Counted from the stretch's first letter, positions 13,953 to 22,207 are shown. The stretch is 22,326 nucleotides of DNA from DATDDB01 sp041490205 (GCA_041490205.1 JBGPSQ010000020.1:1-22326); one strand, 5' to 3'. Program-made: numbers and translations. Notes: a model not told the origin generated them from the letters alone.

Positions 13953-16064
13953 TTGAGTCACTATAAGAAAACTATCCCCTACGGCAAGCATCAGCTCACT
14001 CTTGAGACCGGCGAAATCGCACGCCAGGCCAGCGGCGCGGTGATGGTCAGCCTGGACGACACCGTGGTGCTGGTCAGCGTGGTAGGCATGAAAAACGCCA
14101 AGCCGGAACAAGACTTTTTCCCGCTGACTGTGGATTACCAGGAACGCACTTACGCTGCGGGCAAGATTCCCGGCGGTTTCTTCCGTCGCGAAGGACGCCC
14201 CAGCGAAAAGGAAATCCTCACGTCGCGTCTGATCGACCGCCCGTTGCGCCCTCTGTTCCCCGAAGGGTTCTACAACGAAGTGCAGATCGTCGCTACTGTA
14301 ATGTCCTCCGACAGCGAGATTGATGCCGACATTCCGGCCATGATAGGTGCTTCCGCCGCGTTGGCGCTTTCCGGCATTCCCTTCGACGGCCCGATAGGCG
14401 CGGCGCGCGTTGGCTATCTCGACGGTCAGTATGTGCTGAACCCGACCGCCGAGGAACTGAAGACTTCCAAGATGGACCTGGTGGTGGCTGGTACGGCGCA
14501 GGCGGTGCTGATGGTGGAATCCGAAGCGCAGGAATTGTCCGAGGACGTGATGCTGGGGGCGGTGGTATATGGCCACGACCAGATGCAGGCCGTGATCCAG
14601 GCAATCAACGAAATGGCGGCTGCGGCAGGACAGGACGACTGGGACTGGACGCCCCCCGCGAAGAACGAGGCGCTCATCGCCAAACTGGCGGGGCTGGCCG
14701 AAAAAGACCTGCAAGCCGCTTACTCAGTGCGCGAGAAGCAGGCGCGCACCGTTCAGGTGGACGCGATCCGCGCCCGTGTGGTGGACGCGCTGCTGGCTGC
14801 GGATGAAACGCTGCAAAAGAATCACGTCAACGACCTGTTCAGCGCGCTGGAAGCCAGAATCGTGCGCGGCCAGATACTGAACCGCGAACCGCGCATCGAC
14901 GGACGCGATACCCGCACCGTGCGCCCGATCACCATCCGCACCGGCGTGCTGCCGCGCACCCATGGCTCGGTGCTGTTCACGCGCGGCGAGACGCAAGCGC
15001 TGGTGGTGGCGACCTTGGGCACCGCGCGCGATGCGCAAATCATCGACGCGCTGCAAGGCGAATACCACGACCGCTTCATGTTGCACTACAACTTCCCGCC
15101 GTATTCCACCGGCGAGACCGGACGCGTGGGCACACCCAAGCGCCGCGAAATCGGCCACGGACGCCTGGCCAAGCGTGCGCTGATTGCTGCCTTGCCCACC
15201 GAAGAGGAATTCGGCTACGCCATCCGCGTGGTTTCCGAAATCACCGAGTCCAACGGCTCCAGCTCCATGGCCTCCGTGTGCGGCGGCTGCCTCTCGCTGA
15301 TGGATGCGGGCGTGCCTGTCAAGACACACATCGCGGGCATTGCGATGGGCCTGATCAAGGAAGGCAACCGTTTCGCGGTGCTGACCGACATACTGGGTGA
15401 CGAAGATCACCTGGGCGACATGGACTTCAAGGTGGCCGGCTCCGAAACCGGCATCACCGCCTTGCAGATGGACATCAAGATCAACGGCATCACCAAGGAA
15501 ATCATGCATGCTGCCCTGGTGCAGGCGCGCGAAGGCCGCATGCACATCCTCGGCATCATGAAACAGGCCATGCCCATGGTGCGGCCGGATGTCTCCATGC
15601 ATGCGCCGCGCATGATCAAGATGAAGATCAACCCGGACAAGATCCGCGACGTGATCGGCAAGGGCGGCGCGGTGATCCGCGCGCTGACCGAAGAAACCGG
15701 CACCACGATTGATATCGATGATGACGGCAATGTCACCATTGCCAGCGTCAGCGGCGAAAGCGGCCTGCTGGCCAAGAAGCGCATCGAAGATATCGTGGCC
15801 GAAGTGGAAGTGGGCAAAATTTACGAAGGTCCCGTGGTCAAGCTGCTGGATTTCGGCGCCATCGTCAACATCCTGCCCGGCAAGGACGGCCTGCTGCACA
15901 TCTCGCAAATTTCCAACGAACGCATCAACACCGTGGCCGAGCATCTTAAAGAAGGTCAGGTTGTGCGCGTCAAGGTGTTGGAAGCCGACGAGAAGGGGCG
16001 TCTGCGCCTGAGCATGAAGGCGATAGCGGCGGAGGAACATGTGCCGCCTGCAACCGCCGGGTGA
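13953..16064 (+). CDS. pnp: Polyribonucleotide nucleotidyltransferase (PNPase), UUG start
   Basis: The 703-residue protein has two RNase PH domains, the second with GVLPRTHGSVLFTRGETQAL and the catalytic DILGDEDHLGDMDFKVAG segment, an alpha-helical linker between them, a KH domain (INPDKIRDVIGKGGAVIRAL) and a C-terminal S1 domain (VGKIYEGPVVKLLDFGAIV to GRLRLSMKAI). It degrades RNA 3' to 5' using phosphate and works in the degradosome. No ATG or GTG fits the family's N-terminus; the TTG at 13953 has AGGAG at the right distance (13941-13945) and gives a normal start, SHYKKTIPYGKHQLTLETG. The tail after the S1 domain is short. A terminator follows 15 bases after the stop. Confidence 0.96.
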   Translation: MSHYKKTIPYGKHQLTLETGEIARQASGAVMVSLDDTVVLVSVVGMKNAKPEQDFFPLTVDYQERTYAAGKIPGGFFRREGRPSEKEILTSRLIDRPLRPLFPEGFYNEVQIVATVMSSDSEIDADIPAMIGASAALALSGIPFDGPIGAARVGYLDGQYVLNPTAEELKTSKMDLVVAGTAQAVLMVESEAQELSEDVMLGAVVYGHDQMQAVIQAINEMAAAAGQDDWDWTPPAKNEALIAKLAGLAEKDLQAAYSVREKQARTVQVDAIRARVVDALLAADETLQKNHVNDLFSALEARIVRGQILNREPRIDGRDTRTVRPITIRTGVLPRTHGSVLFTRGETQALVVATLGTARDAQIIDALQGEYHDRFMLHYNFPPYSTGETGRVGTPKRREIGHGRLAKRALIAALPTEEEFGYAIRVVSEITESNGSSSMASVCGGCLSLMDAGVPVKTHIAGIAMGLIKEGNRFAVLTDILGDEDHLGDMDFKVAGSETGITALQMDIKINGITKEIMHAALVQAREGRMHILGIMKQAMPMVRPDVSMHAPRMIKMKINPDKIRDVIGKGGAVIRALTEETGTTIDIDDDGNVTIASVSGESGLLAKKRIEDIVAEVEVGKIYEGPVVKLLDFGAIVNILPGKDGLLHISQISNERINTVAEHLKEGQVVRVKVLEADEKGRLRLSMKAIAAEEHVPPATAG

Positions 16065-16080
16065 TAGACCTGCAAAAGAA

Positions 16081-16108
16081 AAAGCCCCGCTTGGCGGGGC
16101 TTTTTTTT
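16081..16108 (+). terminator. pnp intrinsic terminator
   Basis: GCCCCGC (16084-16090) and GCGGGGC (16094-16100) pair around a TTG loop, flanked by A residues before and eight T residues (16101-16108) after. The A-tract makes it potentially bidirectional, though no convergent gene is present. Confidence 0.95.
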
Positions 16109-16177
16109 GGGCGGGATTTAGCTCAAGCTTCCAGTATGTCTGTCCTGAGTCATTCCGGCGCCAAAAATTCAACATAA

Positions 16178-16299
16178 ACGTACATATTGGTGAAGGATAG
16201 ACGTAGGATTACGTACGTATAAATACGTACATAAAAACATGGGAATTTTTACCCATGTCAGCGTTAGAATACTCCCAGTATCAATTATTCGGATAATTG
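16178..16299 (+). promoter_or_regulatory. Operator-rich leader of the response regulator gene (ACGTA palindromes)
   Basis: The half-site ACGTA occurs at 16178, 16201, 16211, 16215 and 16225. The last ones form a perfect inverted repeat, GTACGTAT (16213-16220), AA, ATACGTAC (16223-16230). Two more inverted repeats follow: ACATGGG (16237-16243) with CCCATGT (16252-16258), and CAATTAT (16282-16288) with ATAATTG (16293-16299) around TCGG. A weak -10 TAGAAT lies at 16265-16270, which would place the ACGTA palindrome near -55, a usual position for a LuxR/NarL-type activator. Autoregulation by the downstream regulator is inference. Confidence 0.55.
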
Positions 16300-16317
16300 C
16301 ACAGAACAGAGGGAGCC

Positions 16318-16437
16318 ATGCTCAGGAATCCGCCCAATACAGAAGAAATCAGGCAACATGATGTGAAATCAAATGCTGCCCTTCGGGAAACCGGAAAGGC
16401 AATCATTTTTCCGATCCCGCTGCCGGTCGAGCCATGA
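16318..16437 (+). CDS. Candidate 39-residue leader ORF coupled to the response regulator
   Basis: ATG at 16318 is preceded by a purine-rich AGAGGGAG, the best ribosome-binding site in this region. The frame runs 39 codons and its TGA (16435-16437) overlaps the ATG of the response regulator in an ATGA junction. The regulator itself has no evident ribosome-binding site, so its translation probably depends on this ORF. The peptide (MLRNPPNTEEIRQHD ... FPIPLPVEP) matches nothing I know; its last residues are vaguely like the C-terminal end of a histidine kinase, so a remnant of a lost partner kinase is one possibility. No membrane segment or signal peptide. Confidence 0.45.
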   Translation: MLRNPPNTEEIRQHDVKSNAALRETGKAIIFPIPLPVEP

Positions 16438-17042
16438 GCGTTGGCGAAAAAATATACGTCGTGGATGACGATGCGGCCGTGCGGGATTCGCTCCGCATGC
16501 TGCTGAAAGCCGATGGCCATGAAGTGACGACATACGCGAGTGCCGAAGAGTTTCTTGACGCCTGCAAGCAAGGGATCCAGGGATGCGCCATCCTGGACAT
16601 CAAAATGCCCGGCATGGATGGCCAGGCATTACAAGCTGAAATGCTCCGCCGGGGACTGCGCCTGCCGGTGATATTTCTTTCCGGGCAGGGCACTATCCCG
16701 GTAACGGTGCGCACCATCAAGGCTGGCGCTGTGGATTTTCTGACCAAGCCGGTGGACGGGGCAGAATTGCTCTCAAGCGTGCGGGAAGCATTGAAGCAGG
16801 ATATGTCCGCACAAGGCCAGGATGCAAGCCGCCAAGCGGTTTCGCCGCGGCTTTCTGCGCTTACCGCCCGCGAGCGGGAAATCATGCTGCTGACCATCGA
16901 AGGGCAAACCAGCAAGGAAATTGCCCAGCAACTTTCCATCAGCTACCGGACAGTGGAAAGCCATCGCGCCCATATCTTGCGGAAGACCGGTGCTTCAAAC
17001 CTGATAGAACTCGCGCGTATAGCCTCGCAAAACGAAGCCTAA
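16434..17042 (+). CDS. FixJ/NarL-type response regulator (REC + LuxR HTH)
   Basis: The 202-residue protein has an N-terminal receiver domain with the acidic pocket Asp11-Asp12-Asp13, the phosphoacceptor Asp55 (AILDIKMPGMDG), Ser83 and Lys105 (FLTKPVD), followed by a short Gln/Ala linker and a LuxR-type helix-turn-helix (LTAREREIMLLTIEGQTSKEIAQQL, then YRTVESHRAHILRK). It would be a phosphorylation-dependent DNA-binding regulator. The domain order and the VRTIKAGAVDFLTKP segment resemble FixJ/TodT/StyR-type regulators. No histidine kinase is encoded in the window, so it is an orphan here. It is preceded by a leader with ACGTA palindromes that it may bind itself. Confidence 0.9.
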   Translation: MSVGEKIYVVDDDAAVRDSLRMLLKADGHEVTTYASAEEFLDACKQGIQGCAILDIKMPGMDGQALQAEMLRRGLRLPVIFLSGQGTIPVTVRTIKAGAVDFLTKPVDGAELLSSVREALKQDMSAQGQDASRQAVSPRLSALTAREREIMLLTIEGQTSKEIAQQLSISYRTVESHRAHILRKTGASNLIELARIASQNEA

Positions 17043-17123
17043 TAAAATCCCCCGCCCACTTTTAATTTCGTCCTGCCACGGGCTTCGGCGGGGCACACGG
17101 GTTTCCGGGAAAGGAGAAGGGCG

Positions 17124-18245
17124 ATGCTGGCTTTTCTCGGTTTGATTTTCCTGTTGTACGGCGGCATGCATTACTATGCCCTCGGCAAGGTGTGGCAAGC
17201 TTTCCCGCACTCGGCGGCGCTGGGGGTGACGCTGGCGCTGTGGGGACTCTTCATGACCTTCGCTCCACTGGCGATCTGGTATCTGGCGAAACAAAACTGG
17301 CACGGCGCCGCAGCGGCACTATCCTGGGTGGCTTTTATTTGGATGGGGTACCTGTTCCTGTTTTGTTGCATTGCACTGGCGCTGGATATTACCCACTTGC
17401 TGGCGGATTTTGCCAGATTCAAATGGCCGCTGTCCGGATGGAAGGCTTTATTGGGCGTAGCCCTGCCCGCGCTTGCGTTGACGGCTTATGCCACCGCTGA
17501 AGCCCGGCAGTTACGGGTTGACGAGCTTAAAATCACCACGCCCAAGCTGGCTTCGGGCCGGGCGACCATCGCGCAGATTTCAGATCTGCACCTGGGCATG
17601 ATGCTGGGCGACTCATTCCTGGAGCGCGTCATCGAGATATTGCGCGAAGCCAAGCCGGACATCATCGTTGCGACCGGCGACGTGATAGATGGGGAAGGTG
17701 ATAATTTGGCAGAACTCGCGCCGCACTTTCGCAAGCTCTCACCTCACAAGGGGGTGTATGCCATTCTAGGCAATCACGAAAACTTTGCCGGACTGGACAA
17801 GTCCCTCCGCTTTTTCCAGGACGCGGGCTTCATCACGCTCCGTGGAGAATCGATTCCGGTTGAGGGCATCATTCTGGCGGGCGTGGATGACCGGACACTG
17901 GGGGCGCGCGCCAGGGAAATGAGCGAAGATAAACGGCAAGCGCTCGCCGCTGCAAGGAAGGATATATTCGTTGTCCTGCTCAAACACCAGCCGATAGTCA
18001 GCAATGACATTTCGTTCGACCTGCAGCTCTCTGGCCACGCCCATGGCGGGCAGATTTTTCCGTTCGGGTTATTCACCTTGCTGACTTATGGCGTACGCGC
18101 CGGGCTATACCGGTATGACGACGGACGCATGCTGTACATCAACCGCGGCACGGGTACATGGGGGCCGCCGATGCGGCTTTTTGCGCCGCCGGAAATCACC
18201 CTGATAACAATAGAAAGCAAAAACAATCCGGGCGCCCCTCGATGA
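17124..18245 (+). CDS. Membrane-anchored calcineurin-like metallophosphoesterase
   Basis: The 373-residue protein starts with three or four membrane helices (about 2-20, 31-54, 63-88 and 105-123), then a complete metallophosphoesterase domain. Metal ligands are visible in order: Asp154/His156 (ISDLHLG), Asp186 (ATGDVIDG), Asn217/His218 (LGNHEN), His288 (LKHQP), and His305/His307 (SGHAHGGQIFP). The layout resembles YkuE/YaeI-type enzymes with an expanded membrane part; YaeI-like enzymes hydrolyse phosphodiester bonds, and the substrate here is unknown. AGGAG seven bases before the ATG at 17124 supports the start. It follows the response regulator by 81 bases on the same strand, without a clear terminator between. 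Confidence 0.87.
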   Translation: MLAFLGLIFLLYGGMHYYALGKVWQAFPHSAALGVTLALWGLFMTFAPLAIWYLAKQNWHGAAAALSWVAFIWMGYLFLFCCIALALDITHLLADFARFKWPLSGWKALLGVALPALALTAYATAEARQLRVDELKITTPKLASGRATIAQISDLHLGMMLGDSFLERVIEILREAKPDIIVATGDVIDGEGDNLAELAPHFRKLSPHKGVYAILGNHENFAGLDKSLRFFQDAGFITLRGESIPVEGIILAGVDDRTLGARAREMSEDKRQALAAARKDIFVVLLKHQPIVSNDISFDLQLSGHAHGGQIFPFGLFTLLTYGVRAGLYRYDDGRMLYINRGTGTWGPPMRLFAPPEITLITIESKNNPGAPR

Positions 18246-18330
18246 TGTTAATGGCAACAGGGATTACGGTGGCAACGGCGATCATGATGTTTTAACGGAC
18301 ACTTAGGCGTTAACTACCAAGGGGAATCAT

Positions 18331-18930
18331 ATGAACAAACCTGATCTGGCGCATTCCGGCAAGATACTGTTGCAAGCCTTGCAATCCCGGCATTCGGTCC
18401 GTGCCTATGTCCCAAACCTGCTCGACGCCGCTACTGTCCAAGCTTTGCTCGATTCCGCCGTGCTGGCGCCCACGGCCATGCATGAAGAGCCCTGGGCTTT
18501 CGTCGTAGTACAGAACAAGCAGTTATTAAAACAATTATCCGATCAGGCCAAGCCGCTATTTGTCGAAGAGGTGCGCCATCGGAACGCTCAGGGAGCCTCT
18601 CACTCGTTCGAGCACTTTATCAGGCCGGATTTCGATGTCTTCCATGGTGCAGGAACGCTCGTCATTATTTGTGCGAAACCAGTGAGCCACTTCGTAACTG
18701 CCGATTGCTGGATGGCCGCTGAAAATCTGATGCTGACGGCCAGCGCGATGGGGCTGGGCACCTGCGTCATCGGCTCCGCTGTTGCCGCCCTGAATGTGCG
18801 CAAGGTAAAGGTGGAACTCGGCATCCCGGAAGAATATAACGTGATCGCCCCCATCGTCGTCGGCTTGCCTGCCGGAGACACCCCACCCAGCCCGCACAAG
18901 GCGCCCGTAGTACTGGCCTGGAAACAATGA
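18331..18930 (+). CDS. Nitroreductase family protein
   Basis: The 199-residue product has the FMN-binding nitroreductase fold: SRHSVRAYVPNLLDAATVQALLDSAVLAPTAMHEEPW at the N-terminus, with Arg/Ser FMN-phosphate contacts, and WMAAENLMLTASAMGLGTCVIGS toward the C-terminus, then a short GLPAGDTP segment. Family members use NAD(P)H to reduce nitroaromatics, quinones or flavins, and some have other redox roles. The specific substrate cannot be inferred. A GGGGAA precedes the ATG at 18331 at normal distance. Its stop codon directly abuts the start of the next gene, so the two are likely coupled. Confidence 0.88.
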   Translation: MNKPDLAHSGKILLQALQSRHSVRAYVPNLLDAATVQALLDSAVLAPTAMHEEPWAFVVVQNKQLLKQLSDQAKPLFVEEVRHRNAQGASHSFEHFIRPDFDVFHGAGTLVIICAKPVSHFVTADCWMAAENLMLTASAMGLGTCVIGSAVAALNVRKVKVELGIPEEYNVIAPIVVGLPAGDTPPSPHKAPVVLAWKQ

Positions 18931-19398
18931 ATGTTCAAGACCAGCAAAATCAGCTATGGCGGAACCGCTGCGGTTGTTACCAGCACCGCCTTGGTAAGCG
19001 GGCTCAGTGCTGCGGGAGCAACGCGACCGGTCATCGTCAGTGCGCTCCTGATCGCCGCAATCGCCGATAACCTTGCTGATGCATTGAGTATTCACATCTT
19101 TCAGGAATCTGTGCATTTGGACAACAAGGAAGCGCTAACGGGAACCGCCGCGAATTTCTTGACGCGGCTGCTTTTGTGCATCAGTTTCATTCCCCTGGTC
19201 GCAACGTTTCCGCTCGATCATGTCGAAAAAGCAGCGATCGTCTGGGGAATGTCTCTCCTGGTGGGCCTGACTTACCTGGTGGCGCGTGAACGCAAGGTGG
19301 AAATTCTGCCCGAGGTGCTGAAACATGTGGTGATTGCTGGTGTGGTGCTTGCCGTGAGCATAACGGCCGGGCACCAGATAGGCGCATTGTTCGGTTGA
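18931..19398 (+). CDS. Short VIT/CCC1-like membrane protein
   Basis: The 155-residue protein has about five membrane segments (near residues 12-29, 33-52, 70-92, 102-119 and 128-150). The second, IVSALLIAAIADNLADALSIHIFQES, resembles the second helix of vacuolar iron transporter (VIT1/CCC1) family proteins. The cytosolic metal-binding three-helix insert of VIT proteins is absent, and the GAxDG motif of VIT helix 1, whose Asp takes part in transport, reads GTAAVV here. It may therefore be a divergent or transport-deficient relative. It begins right after the nitroreductase stop (TGA then ATG, no gap), so the two form an operon. Confidence 0.5.
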   Translation: MFKTSKISYGGTAAVVTSTALVSGLSAAGATRPVIVSALLIAAIADNLADALSIHIFQESVHLDNKEALTGTAANFLTRLLLCISFIPLVATFPLDHVEKAAIVWGMSLLVGLTYLVARERKVEILPEVLKHVVIAGVVLAVSITAGHQIGALFG

Positions 19399-19526
19399 TT
19401 CACCTTGCTGTAAACGAGGGTAGGGGAATTATTGTTTTGCGAGGCGTGTCAAAAGTGAGCCTCTTCACATCAGCGTCATCCTTTGGCGTATGATATTCGA
19501 ACTGGGGTTCAAGATAGGAGCCGCAC
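19399..19526 (+). other. Spacer before the DUF3300 gene
   Basis: GAGGC (19441-19445) and GCCTC (19458-19462) form a small hairpin with a 12-base loop, but no T-run follows. TATGAT at 19489-19494 is a possible -10 box without a clear -35. AGGAG at 19516-19520 is a good ribosome-binding site six bases before the next ATG. Confidence 0.4.
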
Positions 19527-20954
19527 ATGGTAGCGTTTGCTAACAACATGTTTATGCGATGGTCCTTGATTCTGCTTCCGGTGTTTCTCGCTTGCGAACC
19601 GGTTGCTTTTGCACAGGACGCTTATGCGCCGGCAGATACCGCTTCCCCGAATGTTGCGCAAGCCCACCCCGCGTTCAGTCAGCAAGAACTCGATCAGATG
19701 CTGGCCCCGATCGCACTTTACCCCGATCCGCTGCTATCGCAGATATTGATGGCCTCCACTTACCCGCTGGAAGTGGTCGAGGCTGCGCGCTGGTCCAGGG
19801 CAAACCCAAATCTCAGCGGAGACGATGCCGTGAGGGCGACTCAGCAGACGAATTGGGATCCCAGCGTAAAATCGCTCGTCGCATTCCCGCGCATCCTGCA
19901 GATGATGGATGAAAAGCTGGATTGGACAGAAAGGCTGGGAGATGCGTTCCTGGCACAGCAAGCGCAGGTCATGGACACCGTCCAGGCATTGCGGCAGAAG
20001 GCGTATGCCGTAGGCAACCTGAGGTCGAACGATCAGGTTCGGGTGGATACGGACGGGCAAATCATCATCATCGCACCCGCGAGCCCGGAAGTCATCTATG
20101 TGCCATATTATGACCCCTGGCTTGTCTATGGCGCATGGTGGTGGCCGGACTATCCCCCGATCTACTGGGCGCCCTGGCCCGGCTATTATGTGCAATCCGG
20201 TTTTGCGTGGGGCGTCGGAATCTTCATCACTACAGGTTTCTTCTTCGGCGATTGTGACTGGCATCATCACCGCGTAAATGTTGTAAACGTAAACAACTTC
20301 TATTACAAACGCATGATGCAGGATGGCAGGAGGGACAGGCCCGTCGTGAATTCCACTCCGGGTGCTTGGCATCACGATCCGGATCACCGCCGGGGCATTC
20401 CATACCGGGATGTATCGTTGCGCAATCAGTATGGCAGGACGGCCGCATCTCCCGAATCCCGGCGCAATTTCCGCGGCTACGATCAGCCCTCAGTTGGCCA
20501 GCCTTCGCCTGGCGAAGGGGGCAGACGCGGCCCAGACCAAAGCCGGGGTGTTGAACAGACTCGCCCGGAACCCCAGAGCCGTCCCGAAACCCAGCCGCGC
20601 CAGGAAAGAGATACACGCCCAGATACCCAATCCCATCCTGAAAACCGAACCAGACCTGAACCCCAGCCCCATTCTGAACCCCAGCCTCGCCCGGATACAG
20701 GCGGCGGTTCAACGAACCGGCAATACGAGCGCAACTTCCCGGCACGTCAAAGTGAACCAAGAGTGGTCAGTCCACCCAAGGTTGAGGCCAGGCCGCCAGC
20801 TTTTGAAGGCATCGGTCGAGGACAGGAGGTGCGGAGCTACGGGCAACGCGGACATTCCAGCTTTGAAGGGGCGGCTCAAAGTCCGAGCAGCCCACAACCG
20901 CAAATACACTTTGAAAACTCCCATGGAGATGGCGGCGCAAGGCGCTCTAGATAG
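19527..20954 (+). CDS. Exported DUF3300 family protein with Arg/Pro/Gln-rich tail
   Basis: The 475-residue protein has a signal peptide (MRWSLILLPVFLACEPVAFA, likely cut before QDAYAP) and then the DUF3300 domain: FSQQELDQMLAPIALYPDPLLSQILMASTYPLEVVEAARW, NWDPSVKSLVAFPRIL, and PASPEVIYVPYYDPWLVYGAWWWPDYPP. A Trp/Tyr/Pro-rich hydrophobic segment follows (about 200-240), then a His-rich patch (DCDWHHHR). The last 190 residues are low-complexity, rich in Arg, Pro, Glu and Gln with degenerate RPEPQ-like repeats. The family's function is unknown; it is envelope-located by its signal peptide. AGGAG at 19516 supports the start. It is followed by a DUF2950 gene, an association seen in other proteobacteria. 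Confidence 0.85.
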   Translation: MVAFANNMFMRWSLILLPVFLACEPVAFAQDAYAPADTASPNVAQAHPAFSQQELDQMLAPIALYPDPLLSQILMASTYPLEVVEAARWSRANPNLSGDDAVRATQQTNWDPSVKSLVAFPRILQMMDEKLDWTERLGDAFLAQQAQVMDTVQALRQKAYAVGNLRSNDQVRVDTDGQIIIIAPASPEVIYVPYYDPWLVYGAWWWPDYPPIYWAPWPGYYVQSGFAWGVGIFITTGFFFGDCDWHHHRVNVVNVNNFYYKRMMQDGRRDRPVVNSTPGAWHHDPDHRRGIPYRDVSLRNQYGRTAASPESRRNFRGYDQPSVGQPSPGEGGRRGPDQSRGVEQTRPEPQSRPETQPRQERDTRPDTQSHPENRTRPEPQPHSEPQPRPDTGGGSTNRQYERNFPARQSEPRVVSPPKVEARPPAFEGIGRGQEVRSYGQRGHSSFEGAAQSPSSPQPQIHFENSHGDGGARRSR

Positions 20955-21028
20955 GGGAATTCAATGATATTTATCGCTGCTAAGCGGGGTGAAAAATGAC
21001 AGGTACATATATCGCATCGGAGAGTGGT

Positions 21029-21970
21029 ATGCAGGGGTGGCCAGGCATGCGGCAGATGATTGGCCTGTTTGCGCTGCTCGTTGCGACTTTCCCAGCTTTG
21101 CCAGCGCCTATAGCACAAAAAAGCTACGCATCGCCGGAGGCAGCAATAGCTGCGCTGGCAGATGCGGTTAAATCGGGCAACAAGGCAGCACTGAATTTGA
21201 TCCTGGGTTCCAAGGGGGGCAAGCTGATCAGTTCAGGTGATCCGGTGGCCGATGAAAATGGGCGCGCGGCCTTTACAAAGGCATATGGCGAAGCCAACAA
21301 GCTGGAGTTCGAGGACGATGCGCAGGCGGTGCTGGTGATCGGCAAGGACGGCTGGCCGTTCCCTATCCCCCTGGTGAAAATCCATAACAAATGGAAATTC
21401 GATACTGCGCAAGGCGAACAAGAAATTCTTGCGCGCCGGATTGGCCGCAATGAATTAGCGGCGATTCAGGTTTGCCTGGCGGTGGCTGATGCTGAACACG
21501 AATATGCCGCTTCCCACGTGGACAGCGATGGCGTGCCAAATTACACCCTGCGTATCGTCAGCGCGCCAAACAAGCACGATGGCCTTTATTGGCCGGCCAC
21601 GCCAAACGAAACGTCCAGCCCGCTTGGGCCGTTGATGGCGGCAGCGGCAGCCGAAGGGTACACGCCTGCACATTCCATGGTGCAAACGCCATATCATGGT
21701 TATTTCTACCGCATCCTTGGCGCACAGGGAAAAAATGCGCCAGGCGGCGAATACGAGTACTCAATCCGGGGCAAGATGATCGGCGGATTTGCAGTGATTG
21801 CTTATCCCGCCCGCTATGGTGCATCGGGAATCAAAACCTTCATGGTTAACCATGAAGGCATGGTGTTTGAAAAGGATTTGGGCAAAGACACGACGACTGT
21901 CGCGGCCAACATGAAGACATATAATCCCGATGCAACCTGGAAGGAAGTCGAAATTTTATCGAAAAAATAG
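21029..21970 (+). CDS. Exported DUF2950 family protein
   Basis: The product is 313 residues from the ATG at 21029, which has GGAG six bases upstream. An in-frame ATG at 20996, also preceded by a GGGGTG, would add 11 residues. A signal peptide (MIGLFALLVATFPALPAPIA) is followed by the DUF2950 pattern: YASPEAAIAALADAVKSGN, NKWKFDTAQGEQEILARRIGRNELAAI, LYWPATPNETSSPLGPLMAAAAAEGY, the PYHGYFYRILGAQGKNAPGG segment, and a C-terminal MVNHEGMVFEKDLGKDT. The family is periplasmic or secreted and of unknown function. It sits 74 bases after the DUF3300 gene on the same strand, so the pair probably acts together. Confidence 0.88.
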   Translation: MQGWPGMRQMIGLFALLVATFPALPAPIAQKSYASPEAAIAALADAVKSGNKAALNLILGSKGGKLISSGDPVADENGRAAFTKAYGEANKLEFEDDAQAVLVIGKDGWPFPIPLVKIHNKWKFDTAQGEQEILARRIGRNELAAIQVCLAVADAEHEYAASHVDSDGVPNYTLRIVSAPNKHDGLYWPATPNETSSPLGPLMAAAAAEGYTPAHSMVQTPYHGYFYRILGAQGKNAPGGEYEYSIRGKMIGGFAVIAYPARYGASGIKTFMVNHEGMVFEKDLGKDTTTVAANMKTYNPDATWKEVEILSKK

Positions 21971-22033
21971 ATCGGCTCAAAGTGCCGTGTGATGAGCTTT
22001 GGCTATTATGCCAAGAATTGATAACTAGCTGAT

Positions 22034-22096
<63 letters not shown>

Positions 22097-22207
22097 AGTT
22101 AATAGAAACTAATGAATCCTTTTGTTGACGGGGGTTACAGAGTTGTGGAGAATCCGGAAAAGTATTTATTGCCACAATTTTGCCACACTGCACAGGGAAA
22201 ACTAAAT
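22097..22207 (+). other. Element left end with TTGCCACA direct repeats
   Basis: Between the tRNA fragment and the integrase start, TTGCCACA occurs at 22169-22176 and again at 22180-22187, 11 bases apart, about one helical turn. Such repeats next to an att core are typical candidates for integrase arm-type binding sites. An AGGG-containing stretch lies about ten bases before the integrase ATG. No other gene is seen. Confidence 0.45.

Noticed and set aside
14724..16175. 483-codon open frame on the minus strand
   Set aside because: Antisense to pnp with the His/Asp/Ala-rich composition typical of a shadow frame; it also runs through the pnp terminator.
20502..20518. Perfect palindrome CCTTCGCC-T-GGCGAAGG in the DUF3300 tail as a second repeat insertion
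   Set aside because: No flanking direct repeats are visible and it lies in low-complexity coding DNA, so chance or composition explains it equally well.
20483..20734. Repeat-rich minus-strand frame opposite the DUF3300 tail
   Set aside because: Its Gly/Trp/Ser-rich repeats are the antisense reading of the Pro/Gln/Arg-rich tail codons.
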